Origin: Clostridiaceae bacterium
GTDB taxonomy: Bacteria > Bacillota > Clostridia > Oscillospirales > QAMX01
Direction: 5' to 3'
Length of the DNA: 16,296 bases
Assembly: GCA_016297585.1 (NCBI GenBank)
Contig: JAEDGJ010000040.1
Location: forward strand, 1 to 16,296
The notes under the pieces are model-generated. The model had not been told where the DNA came from, did no database searches, and was given only the letters and a program-made list of their open reading frames with translations. This document shows, in pieces, positions 1 through 6,479 of the stretch. Each line of letters begins with the position of its first letter. Positions within the stretch are counted from its first letter, which is position 1. Position numbers and translations under genes: made by a program.

Positions 1-1130
1 TCCTCCTCGACCGCGTGTGCACGCTGTACGAGCAGGCGGGCGACGTCCGCGCGGTCGCCGTCACCGGACAGATGCACGGCATCCTCTGCCTCGACGCGCA
101 AGGGAATGCGCAAAGTCCCCTCTATACCTGGCAGAACGGCTTCGGAAACCTCCCGCGCGGCGCGGAGACCTATGCGGAGTACGTTTCGCGCGTGACGGGA
201 AGACCCGCCGCGTCCGGGTATGGGCTCGTGACGTGGCTCTATCTTGCCGAAAACGGGCTGCTGCCGGAAAACACCGCCTGCGTCTGCACGATCGGCGACT
301 ATGCCGCGATGCGGCTCGCGGGGCTTGCCCGTCCCCGGATGCACGCGTCGAACGCGGCGTCGCTCGGCGGCTTCGATCTGCCCTCGCTCGATTTCGACCG
401 CGAGGCCGTCCGGCGGCTCTCCCTCGACCCGGCGCTGCTGCCCGACGTCGTGCCGTCCCTCGAGCCGCTGTCCGCGCGCGTTTTTTGCGCCTGCGGCGAC
501 AATCAGGCGAGCTTCCGCGGCTCCGTGACCGACCCCGCGCGCGAGCTGCTCATCAACGTCGGCACCGGCGGGCAGCTTTCGTGCCTGACGCCCGGGTACC
601 GCACCGTGCCGCACTGCGAGACGCGCCCCTACGACGGCGGACAGTACCTGCTCGTCTGCTCGAGCCTCTGCGGCGGACGCGCGTGGGCGGTGCTCGAGCG
701 CTTCTTCCGCGATACGCTGCGCGCCTTCGGCACGGAGCTTCCGGACGCGCTCGTCTACGAGGGCATGGCGCGCCTGCTTGAAGACGCCGCGCCGTCCTCG
801 CTGACCGCCGACACCCGGCTCTGCGGCACGCGCGAGGAGCCGTCGCGCACGGGCTCGCTCTCCGGACTGACGCCCGAGAGCTTTTCGCCCGCGTCCCTCG
901 CCGCCGCGTTTTTAGAGGGCATCGCGGGAGAGTTTCTGCCCGCCTACGACGCGCTGCGGCGCGTGCGGGACTTCTCCGCGCTCGCCCTTTCGGGCAACGC
1001 CGTGCGCAAAAACCCCGCGCTGCGCGACATTTTTGCCCGCCTCTACCGTCTTCCGCTTGCCGCGTCCCCGCCGCCCGAGGAAGCCGCATCCGGCGCTGCA
1101 AAACTTGCGCTTGACCATCTTTTCGACTAA
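1..1130 (+). CDS. FGGY-family carbohydrate kinase, sedoheptulokinase-like (5' partial)
   Basis: The 3' part of a sugar kinase gene. The reading frame is already open at base 3 and codes for LLDRVCTLYEQ before any usable start, so the beginning lies outside the window; the GTG at 15 is internal. FGGY kinases transfer the gamma phosphate of ATP to a sugar or sugar alcohol in the cytoplasm. Visible landmarks are the VAVTGQMHGILCLD strand-loop of the N-terminal domain, a substrate-domain stretch with TW and NGF, the nucleotide-domain loop LLINVGTGGQLS that follows CGDNQASF, and the C-terminal ALSGNAVRKNPALR motif followed by EEAASGAAKLA. The SGNAxRKNPxLR form resembles sedoheptulokinases more than xylulose or glycerol kinases, but the true substrate cannot be read from the sequence. 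The nitroreductase follows after 25 nt, so the two may share a transcript. Family call is firm; substrate is a guess. Confidence 0.85.
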   Translation, partial: LLDRVCTLYEQAGDVRAVAVTGQMHGILCLDAQGNAQSPLYTWQNGFGNLPRGAETYAEYVSRVTGRPAASGYGLVTWLYLAENGLLPENTACVCTIGDYAAMRLAGLARPRMHASNAASLGGFDLPSLDFDREAVRRLSLDPALLPDVVPSLEPLSARVFCACGDNQASFRGSVTDPARELLINVGTGGQLSCLTPGYRTVPHCETRPYDGGQYLLVCSSLCGGRAWAVLERFFRDTLRAFGTELPDALVYEGMARLLEDAAPSSLTADTRLCGTREEPSRTGSLSGLTPESFSPASLAAAFLEGIAGEFLPAYDALRRVRDFSALALSGNAVRKNPALRDIFARLYRLPLAASPPPEEAASGAAKLALDHLFD

Positions 1131-1155
1131 AAAACACGATAAGGAGGAATTTTCG

Positions 1156-1674
1156 ATGAACGAAGCCTTACAAAACATCCTGACCCGCCGCAGCATCCGC
1201 GCCTTTGAGCCGACGCCCATCCCGCGCGAGACGCTCGCCCTCATCGCCGAAGCCGCGAATCAGGCGCCCTCCGCGATGAACCGCCAGCTCGACCAGTACA
1301 CCGTCGTCTCCGACCCGAAAAAGATCGCGCGCCTCGCCGCCGCGGTCGGCAAAGTGCTCGGCAATCCCGGCTACGACTTCTACAAGCCCGCCGCGCTCAT
1401 CCTCTGCACCGCGCCGCGCGATTCCCGCTTCGGCATCGAGGACTGCGCCTGCGCGATGGAGAACATCTTCCTCGCCGCCCATGCGCTCGGCGTCGGCTCC
1501 GTCTGGATCAACCAGCTCAAGGGCAACTGCGACGATCCCGGCGTGCGCGAGGTGCTGACCTCCCTCGGCGTGCCCTCGGATCACATCGGTTTCGGCACCG
1601 CCGCGCTCGGATATGCGGCCTCCCCCGCGCGCGAGATGAAAAAGCGCCCCGACGCCGTCGTCTGGGCGGACTAA
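1156..1674 (+). CDS. Nitroreductase-family FMN oxidoreductase
   Basis: A protein of 172 residues. The start is the ATG at 1156, nine bases after a full AAGGAGG ribosome binding site (1141-1147). The frame is open further upstream to 1033, but that part overlaps the kinase gene and has no such site. Nitroreductase-family proteins bind FMN and reduce substrates with NAD(P)H in the cytoplasm, usually as dimers. The N-terminal RRSIRAF motif (about residues 12-18) and NQAPSAMNRQ (about 36-45) are the typical FMN phosphate and substrate-pocket segments. GVGSVWIN in the middle and FGTAALGYA near the end are also typical. At 172 residues it is one of the short members of the family. It lies 25 nt behind the sugar kinase and is followed by a terminator. 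The physiological substrate is unknown, and the neighbours do not reveal it. Confidence 0.88.
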   Translation: MNEALQNILTRRSIRAFEPTPIPRETLALIAEAANQAPSAMNRQLDQYTVVSDPKKIARLAAAVGKVLGNPGYDFYKPAALILCTAPRDSRFGIEDCACAMENIFLAAHALGVGSVWINQLKGNCDDPGVREVLTSLGVPSDHIGFGTAALGYAASPAREMKKRPDAVVWAD

Positions 1675-1693
1675 CCCCCCATTTTGGCATAAG

Positions 1694-1737
1694 AAAGCCG
1701 TTCCAGACTCATTTTCGGGTTCAGGAACGGCTTTTTT
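1694..1737. terminator. Bidirectional rho-independent terminator between converging operons
   Basis: A perfect 11-bp stem: AAAGCCGTTCC (1694-1704) pairs with GGAACGGCTTT (1724-1734), with a 19-nt loop. On the plus strand it runs into a T tract (1732-1737); on the minus strand it is followed by TTTCTT. It lies 20 nt after the nitroreductase stop and just beyond the tgt stop, so it can end both transcripts. Confidence 0.9.
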
Positions 1738-1741
1738 CGGC

Positions 1742-2872
1742 TCAGATCCGTCTCGACAGCGGCTCCGTCCACGCGGCGCGGAAGGCGTCGAAGCGCCCCT
1801 CGTCGATCGCGTCGCGGATGTCGGCCATCAGCTTGTTGTAGAAATAGAGGTTGTGCGTGACCGCAAGACGGCAGGCAAGCATCTCCTGCGCGCGGAACAG
1901 GTGGCGCAGGTACGCGCGGGAGTGCGCGCGGCAGGTCGGACAGCCGCAGCCCTCCTCGATCGGGCGGTCGTCGGTCGCGTACTTGAGGTTGTTGAGGTTG
2001 ATGACGCCCTCGTGCGTGTACAGATGCCCGTGACGCGCGTTGCGCGCCGGCATCACGCAGTCGAAAAAGTCGATGCCGCGGTACACGCCCTCGATGATGT
2101 TCGCCGGGGTGCCGACGCCCATCAGATAGCGCGGGCGGCAGACGGGCGCTTCGGGCAGCACGAGCTCGAGGATGTGGTACATCACCTCGGTCGGCTCTCC
2201 GACGGCGAGTCCGCCGACGGCGTACCCCGCGAGGTCGAGCTCCGCGATGCGCTTCATGTGGTCGACGCGGATGTCGTCGTAGGTGCCGCCCTGGTTGATG
2301 CCGAAGAGCATCTGTCCGGGGTTGACGGCGTCCTCGCGGGCGTTCAGCGCGTCGAGCGCCGTCTTGCAGCGCTCGAGCCACCGCGTCGTGCGCGCGACCG
2401 ACGCCTCGACATACGGCCGCGTCGCCGGATTCGCGACGCACTCGTCAAACGCCATCGCGATGTCGGAGCCGAGCGCCGACTGCACCGCCATGCTCTCCTC
2501 GGGCCCCATGAAGATCTTCCGGCCGTCCACATGCGAGTGGAAATGCACGCCCTCCTCGGTGATCTTGCGCAGCGAGGACAGCGAAAAGATCTGGAACCCG
2601 CCCGAATCCGTCAGGATCGGGTGCGTCCAGTTCATAAAGCGGTGCAGACCGCCGAGCGTGCGCACGACGTCCTCTCCGGGACGCACATGCAGGTGGTAGG
2701 TGTTCGACAGCTCGATCTGACAGCCGATGCGCTCGAGGTCGAACGCGTCGAGCCCGCCCTTGATCGCGGCCTGCGTGCCGACGTTCATGAAGACCGGCGT
2801 CTCGATCGTGCCGTGCGGCGTAGTCATGCGGCCCCGTCTCGCGGCGCCGTCCGTTTTCAGCAATGTAAACAT
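1742..2872 (-). CDS. tgt: tRNA-guanine transglycosylase (queuine/preQ1 tRNA-ribosyltransferase)
   Basis: Swaps guanine 34 in the anticodon wobble position of tRNAs for Asp, Asn, His and Tyr for preQ1 (in most bacteria) or queuine. From the ATG at 2872 the protein has 376 residues, the normal length. Visible landmarks: SNTYHLHVRPG (56-66), TDSGGFQIFSLS with the general acid/base Asp89, MAFDEC (140-145), GINQGG (191-196), FFDCVMPARNAR with the expected nucleophile Asp271, and the zinc site C309-x-C311-x2-C314 with His340. A TTG at 2884 would add four residues, but nothing like a ribosome binding site precedes it, whereas GCGAGGG lies just before the ATG. It is the last gene of the queA operon, 14 nt after the acetyltransferase stop. 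With QueA beside it, use of preQ1 is the simplest reading, though some clostridial enzymes salvage queuine. Confidence 0.96.
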   Translation of the reverse strand: MFTLLKTDGAARRGRMTTPHGTIETPVFMNVGTQAAIKGGLDAFDLERIGCQIELSNTYHLHVRPGEDVVRTLGGLHRFMNWTHPILTDSGGFQIFSLSSLRKITEEGVHFHSHVDGRKIFMGPEESMAVQSALGSDIAMAFDECVANPATRPYVEASVARTTRWLERCKTALDALNAREDAVNPGQMLFGINQGGTYDDIRVDHMKRIAELDLAGYAVGGLAVGEPTEVMYHILELVLPEAPVCRPRYLMGVGTPANIIEGVYRGIDFFDCVMPARNARHGHLYTHEGVINLNNLKYATDDRPIEEGCGCPTCRAHSRAYLRHLFRAQEMLACRLAVTHNLYFYNKLMADIRDAIDEGRFDAFRAAWTEPLSRRI

Positions 2873-2886
2873 GGTCCCTCGCAAAT

Positions 2887-3360
2887 TCAGAGATTTCTGT
2901 AATAGGTGACGCTCGGCATCCCGGCCTCAAATCCCGCCTTTCCGTATGCCCGGCGCGCCGGGGCATGGCTCTCGTCGAGCCCCGTCGTGACCCGGGCGCC
3001 CGTAAGCCCCTCCTCCCGCATCCGCTCAAAGACGAACGCGTACTGCGCCCCGGCGATGCCCTGTCCGCGGCAGTCCGGCGCGACGGCGTTCTCGCCGATG
3101 ACGCCCGTCTTCGTGCGGGTGTCCGCAAAGTAGCTGATGAAGCCGACGACGCGGCCGTCCCGCTCCGTCACATACCCCCGCTCGCCGCGCATCGCCGCCG
3201 TTACGGACGCGCGTTTGCCCGATTGCCAGTCGCTGAAAAAGGTTTCGAAGATCTCGTCCCCCAGCTCCCGCCGGTAGGTCTCGTAGATCGGCGTCCACGC
3301 CGCGACCGTGATCGCGCAGACCGCCTCGATGTCGCGCTCTTCGGCTTTCCGGATCGTCAT
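2887..3360 (-). CDS. GNAT-family N-acetyltransferase
   Basis: A protein of 157 residues covering one complete GNAT domain, which transfers an acetyl group from acetyl-CoA to an amine. It starts MTIRKAEERDIEAVCAIT, the usual first strand and helix. The acetyl-CoA pyrophosphate loop (motif A) is NAVAPDCRGQGIAG (91-104), fitting the Q/R-x-x-G-x-G/A pattern. The C-terminal half has the NES-like segment SHAPARRAYGKAGF (131-144). The ATG at 3360 follows a perfect AAGGAGG site on the minus strand, placed in the 14-nt gap after the queA stop, and tgt begins 14 nt after its own stop. It is therefore in the queuosine operon. The substrate is unknown: it may be a passenger, a peptide or antibiotic acetyltransferase, or act on something linked to tRNA modification. 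The sequence does not decide between these. Confidence 0.87.
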   Translation of the reverse strand: MTIRKAEERDIEAVCAITVAAWTPIYETYRRELGDEIFETFFSDWQSGKRASVTAAMRGERGYVTERDGRVVGFISYFADTRTKTGVIGENAVAPDCRGQGIAGAQYAFVFERMREEGLTGARVTTGLDESHAPARRAYGKAGFEAGMPSVTYYRNL

Positions 3361-3374
3361 ACCTTCTTTCCTCC

Positions 3375-4394
3375 TTATGAGATGAACATGCAGTCGCCGA
3401 ACGAGAAGAAGCGGTAGCGCTCCCGCACCGCCTCGCGGTACGCCGCCATCGTATGCTCATAGCCCGCAAAGGCGGAAACGAGCATGATGAGCGTGCTCTC
3501 CGGCAGGTGGAAGTTCGTGATCAGCCCGTCGATCGCCCGCAGCTCGCGGCCGGGATAGAGGAAGATGCCCGTCTCGCCCGACGCCGCCGGGATCGTGCGG
3601 TCCTCGCGCACCACCGTCTCGAGCGTGCGCGTCACGGTCGTGCCGACCGCGATGATGCGTCCGCCCGCCGCGCGCGCAGCGTTGATCGTATCGGCGGCCT
3701 CCTGCGGCACCTCGTAGAACTCGGTGTGCATATGGTGCTCCTCGACGTTCTCGACCTTCACGGGACGGAAGGTGCCGAGCCCGACGTGGAGCGTCAGGCG
3801 CGCGACGGCGACGCCCTCGGATACGAGCCGTCCGAGCATCTCCTGCGTGAAGTGCAGCCCCGCCGTCGGCGCGGCGGCGGAACCCGGGTGCACGGCGTAC
3901 ACCGTCTGATACCGCTCCGGGTCGTCGAGCTTCTCCGTGATATACGGCGGCAGCGGCATCTGGCCGAGCCGGTCGAGGATCTCGAGGAACACCCCTTCGT
4001 ACAGAAAGCGGATCTTCCGGTTGCCGGTCTCGTCGACGCGCACGACCTCCGCGCGCAGCTCGCCGTTCCCGAAGGAGAGACGCGCGCCGGGTCTCGTGCG
4101 CTTTCCGGGACGCGTGATGCAGTCCCAGCAGTCCCCCTCGTCGCGCAGCAGCAGCACCTCGATCGGGGGCCCCGCGTCGTCCGCGCCGAGAAGGCGCGCG
4201 GGGATGACGCGGGAGTCGTTTAAGACGAGGCAGTCGCCCGGGCGCAGCAGCTCCGGCAGCTCGGAAAAGCGCCGGTGCGCGGTCTGGCCCGTCTCGCGGG
4301 ACAGCGTCATCATGCGGGAGTCCCCGCGATGCGCAGGCGGCGTCTGCGCGATCAGCTCGGGCGGCAATTCATAGAAGAAATCGGATGTATTCAA
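3375..4394 (-). CDS. queA: S-adenosylmethionine:tRNA ribosyltransferase-isomerase
   Basis: Moves the ribosyl part of S-adenosylmethionine onto preQ1 already in tRNA, giving epoxyqueuosine. Hallmarks: the N-terminal DFFYELPPELIAQ, LVLNDSRVIPARLLG (57-70), HPGSAAAPTAGLHFT (169-183), LHVGLGTFRPV (202-212), HMHTEFYEV (221-229) and NFHLPESTL (294-302). I place the start at the TTG at 4394 (339 residues, the family length), because the protein then begins MNTSDFFYEL as QueA proteins do, and GAAGGGG lies 11 nt upstream. The frame is open to 4610 and contains an ATG at 4433, but that ATG overlaps the -10 box of the promoter and cannot lie in the transcript. First gene of queA - GNAT - tgt; it makes the step after Tgt. 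Confidence 0.95.
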   Translation of the reverse strand: MNTSDFFYELPPELIAQTPPAHRGDSRMMTLSRETGQTAHRRFSELPELLRPGDCLVLNDSRVIPARLLGADDAGPPIEVLLLRDEGDCWDCITRPGKRTRPGARLSFGNGELRAEVVRVDETGNRKIRFLYEGVFLEILDRLGQMPLPPYITEKLDDPERYQTVYAVHPGSAAAPTAGLHFTQEMLGRLVSEGVAVARLTLHVGLGTFRPVKVENVEEHHMHTEFYEVPQEAADTINAARAAGGRIIAVGTTVTRTLETVVREDRTIPAASGETGIFLYPGRELRAIDGLITNFHLPESTLIMLVSAFAGYEHTMAAYREAVRERYRFFSFGDCMFIS

Positions 4395-4431
4395 ACCGTG
4401 TCGTACCCCTTCGCAGTCATTCGTTTTTCCC

Positions 4432-4460
4432 ATTATACCGAATCCGGGCGTGTTTGTCAA
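4432..4460 (-). promoter_or_regulatory. Consensus sigma-A-type promoter of the queA-GNAT-tgt operon
   Basis: Read on the minus strand, TTGACA (4455-4460) and TATAAT (4432-4437) are separated by exactly 17 bp; both boxes match the consensus in all six positions. The expected transcript start, near 4425, gives a leader of about 30 nt before the TTG start of queA. Confidence 0.9.
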
Positions 4461-4502
4461 ATCCGGAGGCCGCTTTTTTGCGTTTCTTTTATCCGAGCCG
4501 TT

Positions 4503-4519
4503 CATTTTTAGAAAAAATG
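4503..4519. repeat. Small AT-rich inverted repeat between divergent promoters
   Basis: CATTTTT (4503-4509) and AAAAATG (4513-4519) form a perfect 7-bp palindrome around AGA. It lies between the queA promoter and the dapA promoter, where a shared operator could be. It could equally be chance in an AT-rich spacer; there is no second copy nearby to support it. Confidence 0.3.
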
Positions 4520-4564
4520 TGGTCTGCGCCGCCGTTTTTCCGTTCCGATTCGTCATGTGGTATG

Positions 4565-4593
4565 TAGACTTTTCCTTTCGTCCGGAGTATAAT
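4565..4593 (+). promoter_or_regulatory. Promoter of the dapA-dapB-asd operon
   Basis: A perfect -10 box TATAAT (4588-4593) lies 17 bp after TAGACT (4565-4570), which matches four of six positions of the -35 consensus. The transcript should begin near 4600, giving a dapA leader of about 89 nt that contains the structured element described next. Confidence 0.75.
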
Positions 4594-4614
4594 AGGAACA
4601 GACTTCCCATGTCC

Positions 4615-4663
4615 CGGTTTGCAGGAGCGCGCGTTTCGTCCTGCAGGCCGTCACCCGAAACGC
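4615..4663 (+). promoter_or_regulatory. Structured dapA leader: pseudoknot-capable or switching RNA element
   Basis: Positions 4615-4626 (CGGTTTGCAGGA) pair with 4639-4650 (TCCTGCAGGCCG): 12 bp including two G-U pairs, with a 12-nt loop. The last eight loop bases, GCGTTTCG (4631-4638), are perfectly complementary to CGAAACGC (4656-4663) just downstream. The inner six pairs of the first stem plus these eight make an H-type pseudoknot with no base between the stems. With the full 12-bp stem, the 5-nt connecting loop looks too short, so the two pairings may instead be alternatives. The dapA ribosome binding site GTGAGG (4675-4680) begins 12 nt after the element. It is far too short for a lysine riboswitch and I recognise no known family. 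Function is inferred only from position and pairing. Confidence 0.5.
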
Positions 4664-4688
4664 TACCATGTTATGTGAGGAATCTGCT

Positions 4689-5600
4689 ATGAAAAAGCCT
4701 GTCTTCACCGGCTCCGCCGTCGCGATCGTCACCCCCTTCCTCGACGGCCCGAAGCTCCCTTACGCGATGACCGGCGGCGTCAACTACGACGCGCTGGGGC
4801 GTCTCATCGACGAGCAGATCGACCGCGGCACCGACGCGATCGTGATCTGCGGCACTACGGGCGAAAGCCCCGTTCTGGACGACGCCGAACATAAGAAATG
4901 CATCGAATACACCGTAGAGCACGTCTCCGGCCGCGTCCCGGTCATCGCCGGCACCGGCTCCAACGACACCGCCTATGCCGTCTCTCTGACGAAGCACGCG
5001 AAAGCCGCGGGCGCGGACGGCGTTCTGATGGTGACGCCCTATTACAATAAAACCACCCAGAAGGGTCTGATCCGCCACTACCTGACCGTCGCCGACGCCG
5101 TCGACATCCCGATCATCCTCTACAACGTCCCCTCCCGCACCGGCATGGGCTTTACCGCCGACACCTACCTCGCGCTGTCGAAGCACCCGAACATCAACGG
5201 CGTCAAGGAGGCCTCCGGCGACTTCTCGCTGATCGCCGCGACGAAGCACCTCTGCGGCGACGAGATGAACGTCTGGTCCGGCAACGACGACCAGACCCTG
5301 CCCGTCCTCGCCCTCGGCGGCTGCGGCGTCATCTCCACGACCGCGAACATCGCCCCCGAGGTCATGCACGGCATCTGCGCGAAGTTCTTCGACGGCGACA
5401 TCGCCGGTGCGCGCCGCCTCCAGCTCGACTGGCACGACCTGATGCACGATCTCTTCATCGAGACGAACCCCATCCCCGTCAAGACCGCGATGCGGCTGAT
5501 GGGCTATCCCGTCGGCGGCCTGAGACTCCCGCTGTGCGAGATGGGTGAGGCCAATCTCGCGCGCCTGACCGCCTGCCTGCAGGCGCACGGTCTGCTCTGA
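4689..5600 (+). CDS. dapA: 4-hydroxy-tetrahydrodipicolinate synthase
   Basis: Condenses pyruvate with L-aspartate 4-semialdehyde, the first committed step of diaminopimelate and lysine synthesis. It is a cytoplasmic TIM-barrel aldolase of 303 residues. Key residues are visible: the Schiff-base lysine Lys173 in GVKEASGDF, Tyr145 and Arg150 in YNVPSRTG, the GTTGES loop (55-60), and TPYYNKTTQ (116-124). The ATG at 4689 is chosen because GTGAGG precedes it by eight bases. An in-frame ATG at 4668 would add seven residues but has no ribosome binding site. It heads the operon dapA - dapB - asd - ECF S component behind its own promoter and structured leader. Asd, two genes downstream, makes its aspartate semialdehyde substrate. 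Confidence 0.96.
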   Translation: MKKPVFTGSAVAIVTPFLDGPKLPYAMTGGVNYDALGRLIDEQIDRGTDAIVICGTTGESPVLDDAEHKKCIEYTVEHVSGRVPVIAGTGSNDTAYAVSLTKHAKAAGADGVLMVTPYYNKTTQKGLIRHYLTVADAVDIPIILYNVPSRTGMGFTADTYLALSKHPNINGVKEASGDFSLIAATKHLCGDEMNVWSGNDDQTLPVLALGGCGVISTTANIAPEVMHGICAKFFDGDIAGARRLQLDWHDLMHDLFIETNPIPVKTAMRLMGYPVGGLRLPLCEMGEANLARLTACLQAHGLL

Positions 5601-5620
5601 GCCTGAAAACACCGCCTTTT

Positions 5621-5656
5621 CGGGGGAAAAGGGAGCTTTTTCTCCCCTTTTCCCCG
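5621..5656 (+). promoter_or_regulatory. Strong intercistronic hairpin between dapA and dapB
   Basis: GGGGAAAAGGG (5623-5633) pairs perfectly with CCCTTTTCCCC (5645-5655); after a bulged C at 5644, AG pairs with CT, closing a 6-nt loop CTTTTT. Only a short run of four T (5658-5661) follows, so it is a poor full terminator. A partial attenuator, RNA-processing site or 3'-end stabiliser that lowers dapB relative to dapA is more likely. Confidence 0.6.
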
Positions 5657-5682
5657 ATTTTGCAAAGGAGAAACGAAAAACC

Positions 5683-6441
5683 ATGCTGAAGCTTGCCCTG
5701 TCCGGCTGCTGCGGCCGCATGGGACGCACCGTCGCCCGGCTCGCCGCCGCCTCCGCCGATACAAAGATCGTCGCGGGCTCCGACATCGTCTCGGAGACCT
5801 ACTCCGACTTCCCCGTTTACGCCTCCCTCGCCGATGCGCCGGCCCGCGCCGACGCCGTCATCGATTTTTCCAATCCCGCCGCGTTCGACGGGCTGCTAAC
5901 CTACTGCCTTGAGACGAAAACGCCCCTCGTGCTCTGCACCACCGGGCTTTCCGACGCGCAGATCGCCGCCGCCCGCGACGCTTCGCGCGAGATCCCCGTC
6001 TTCCGCAGCGCGAACATGTCCCTCGGCATCGCGCTGCTTGCCGATCTCGCCCGCCGCGCCGCCGCCGTCTACGGGGAATACTGCGACGTCGAGATCGTCG
6101 AGAAGCACCACAACCGCAAGCTCGACGCGCCCTCCGGCACCGCGCTGATGCTCTACGACGCGCTGGCCGAGGCGCTGCCGTATGACCCGACCCCCGTCTA
6201 CGACCGCCACGAGCGCCGCGAGCCGCGTCCCGCCCACGAGATCGGCATCTCCGCCGTCCGCGGCGGCACCATCGTCGGCGAGCACGACATTCTCTTCTGC
6301 GGCACCGACGAGACCGTCACGCTCTCGCATACCGCGCTCTCCCGCGACGCGTTCGCCGTCGGCGCGCTCCGTGCCGCGCGGTATATCGCCGGACGCGAGC
6401 CCGGGCTCTACGACATGCGCGACATTATGGCGTCCATCTGA
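5683..6441 (+). CDS. dapB: 4-hydroxy-tetrahydrodipicolinate reductase
   Basis: Reduces the DapA product to tetrahydrodipicolinate with NAD(P)H. The protein has 252 residues. The N-terminal Rossmann loop is GCCGRMGR (8-15), with the cofactor-binding segments DFSNP (61-65) and CTTGLS (85-90). The active-site signature is EKHHNRKLDAPSGTA (140-154), with the expected catalytic His142 and Lys146; SGT binds the substrate carboxylate. FRSANMSLG (107-115) is also typical. The ATG at 5683 follows AAAGGAG (5664-5670) by 12 bases, a slightly long spacing. It lies 82 nt behind dapA, with a strong hairpin in the gap, and 38 nt before asd. Confidence 0.96.
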   Translation: MLKLALSGCCGRMGRTVARLAAASADTKIVAGSDIVSETYSDFPVYASLADAPARADAVIDFSNPAAFDGLLTYCLETKTPLVLCTTGLSDAQIAAARDASREIPVFRSANMSLGIALLADLARRAAAVYGEYCDVEIVEKHHNRKLDAPSGTALMLYDALAEALPYDPTPVYDRHERREPRPAHEIGISAVRGGTIVGEHDILFCGTDETVTLSHTALSRDAFAVGALRAARYIAGREPGLYDMRDIMASI

Positions 6442-6479
6442 CGATCACACACTCTCTATAAAAAGGATGTTTTTGCACC

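Noticed and set aside
2873..2884. TTG start at 2884 for tgt
   Set aside because: No ribosome binding site upstream; the ATG at 2872 has GCGAGGG and gives the normal N terminus MFTLLKTDG.
4594..4688. Lysine riboswitch before dapA
   Set aside because: The leader is about 89 nt, roughly half the length needed, and has none of the five-helix layout.
4671..5786. 371-codon open frame on the minus strand opposite dapA
   Set aside because: Shadow of dapA. It would also cross the structured leader and the dapB start.
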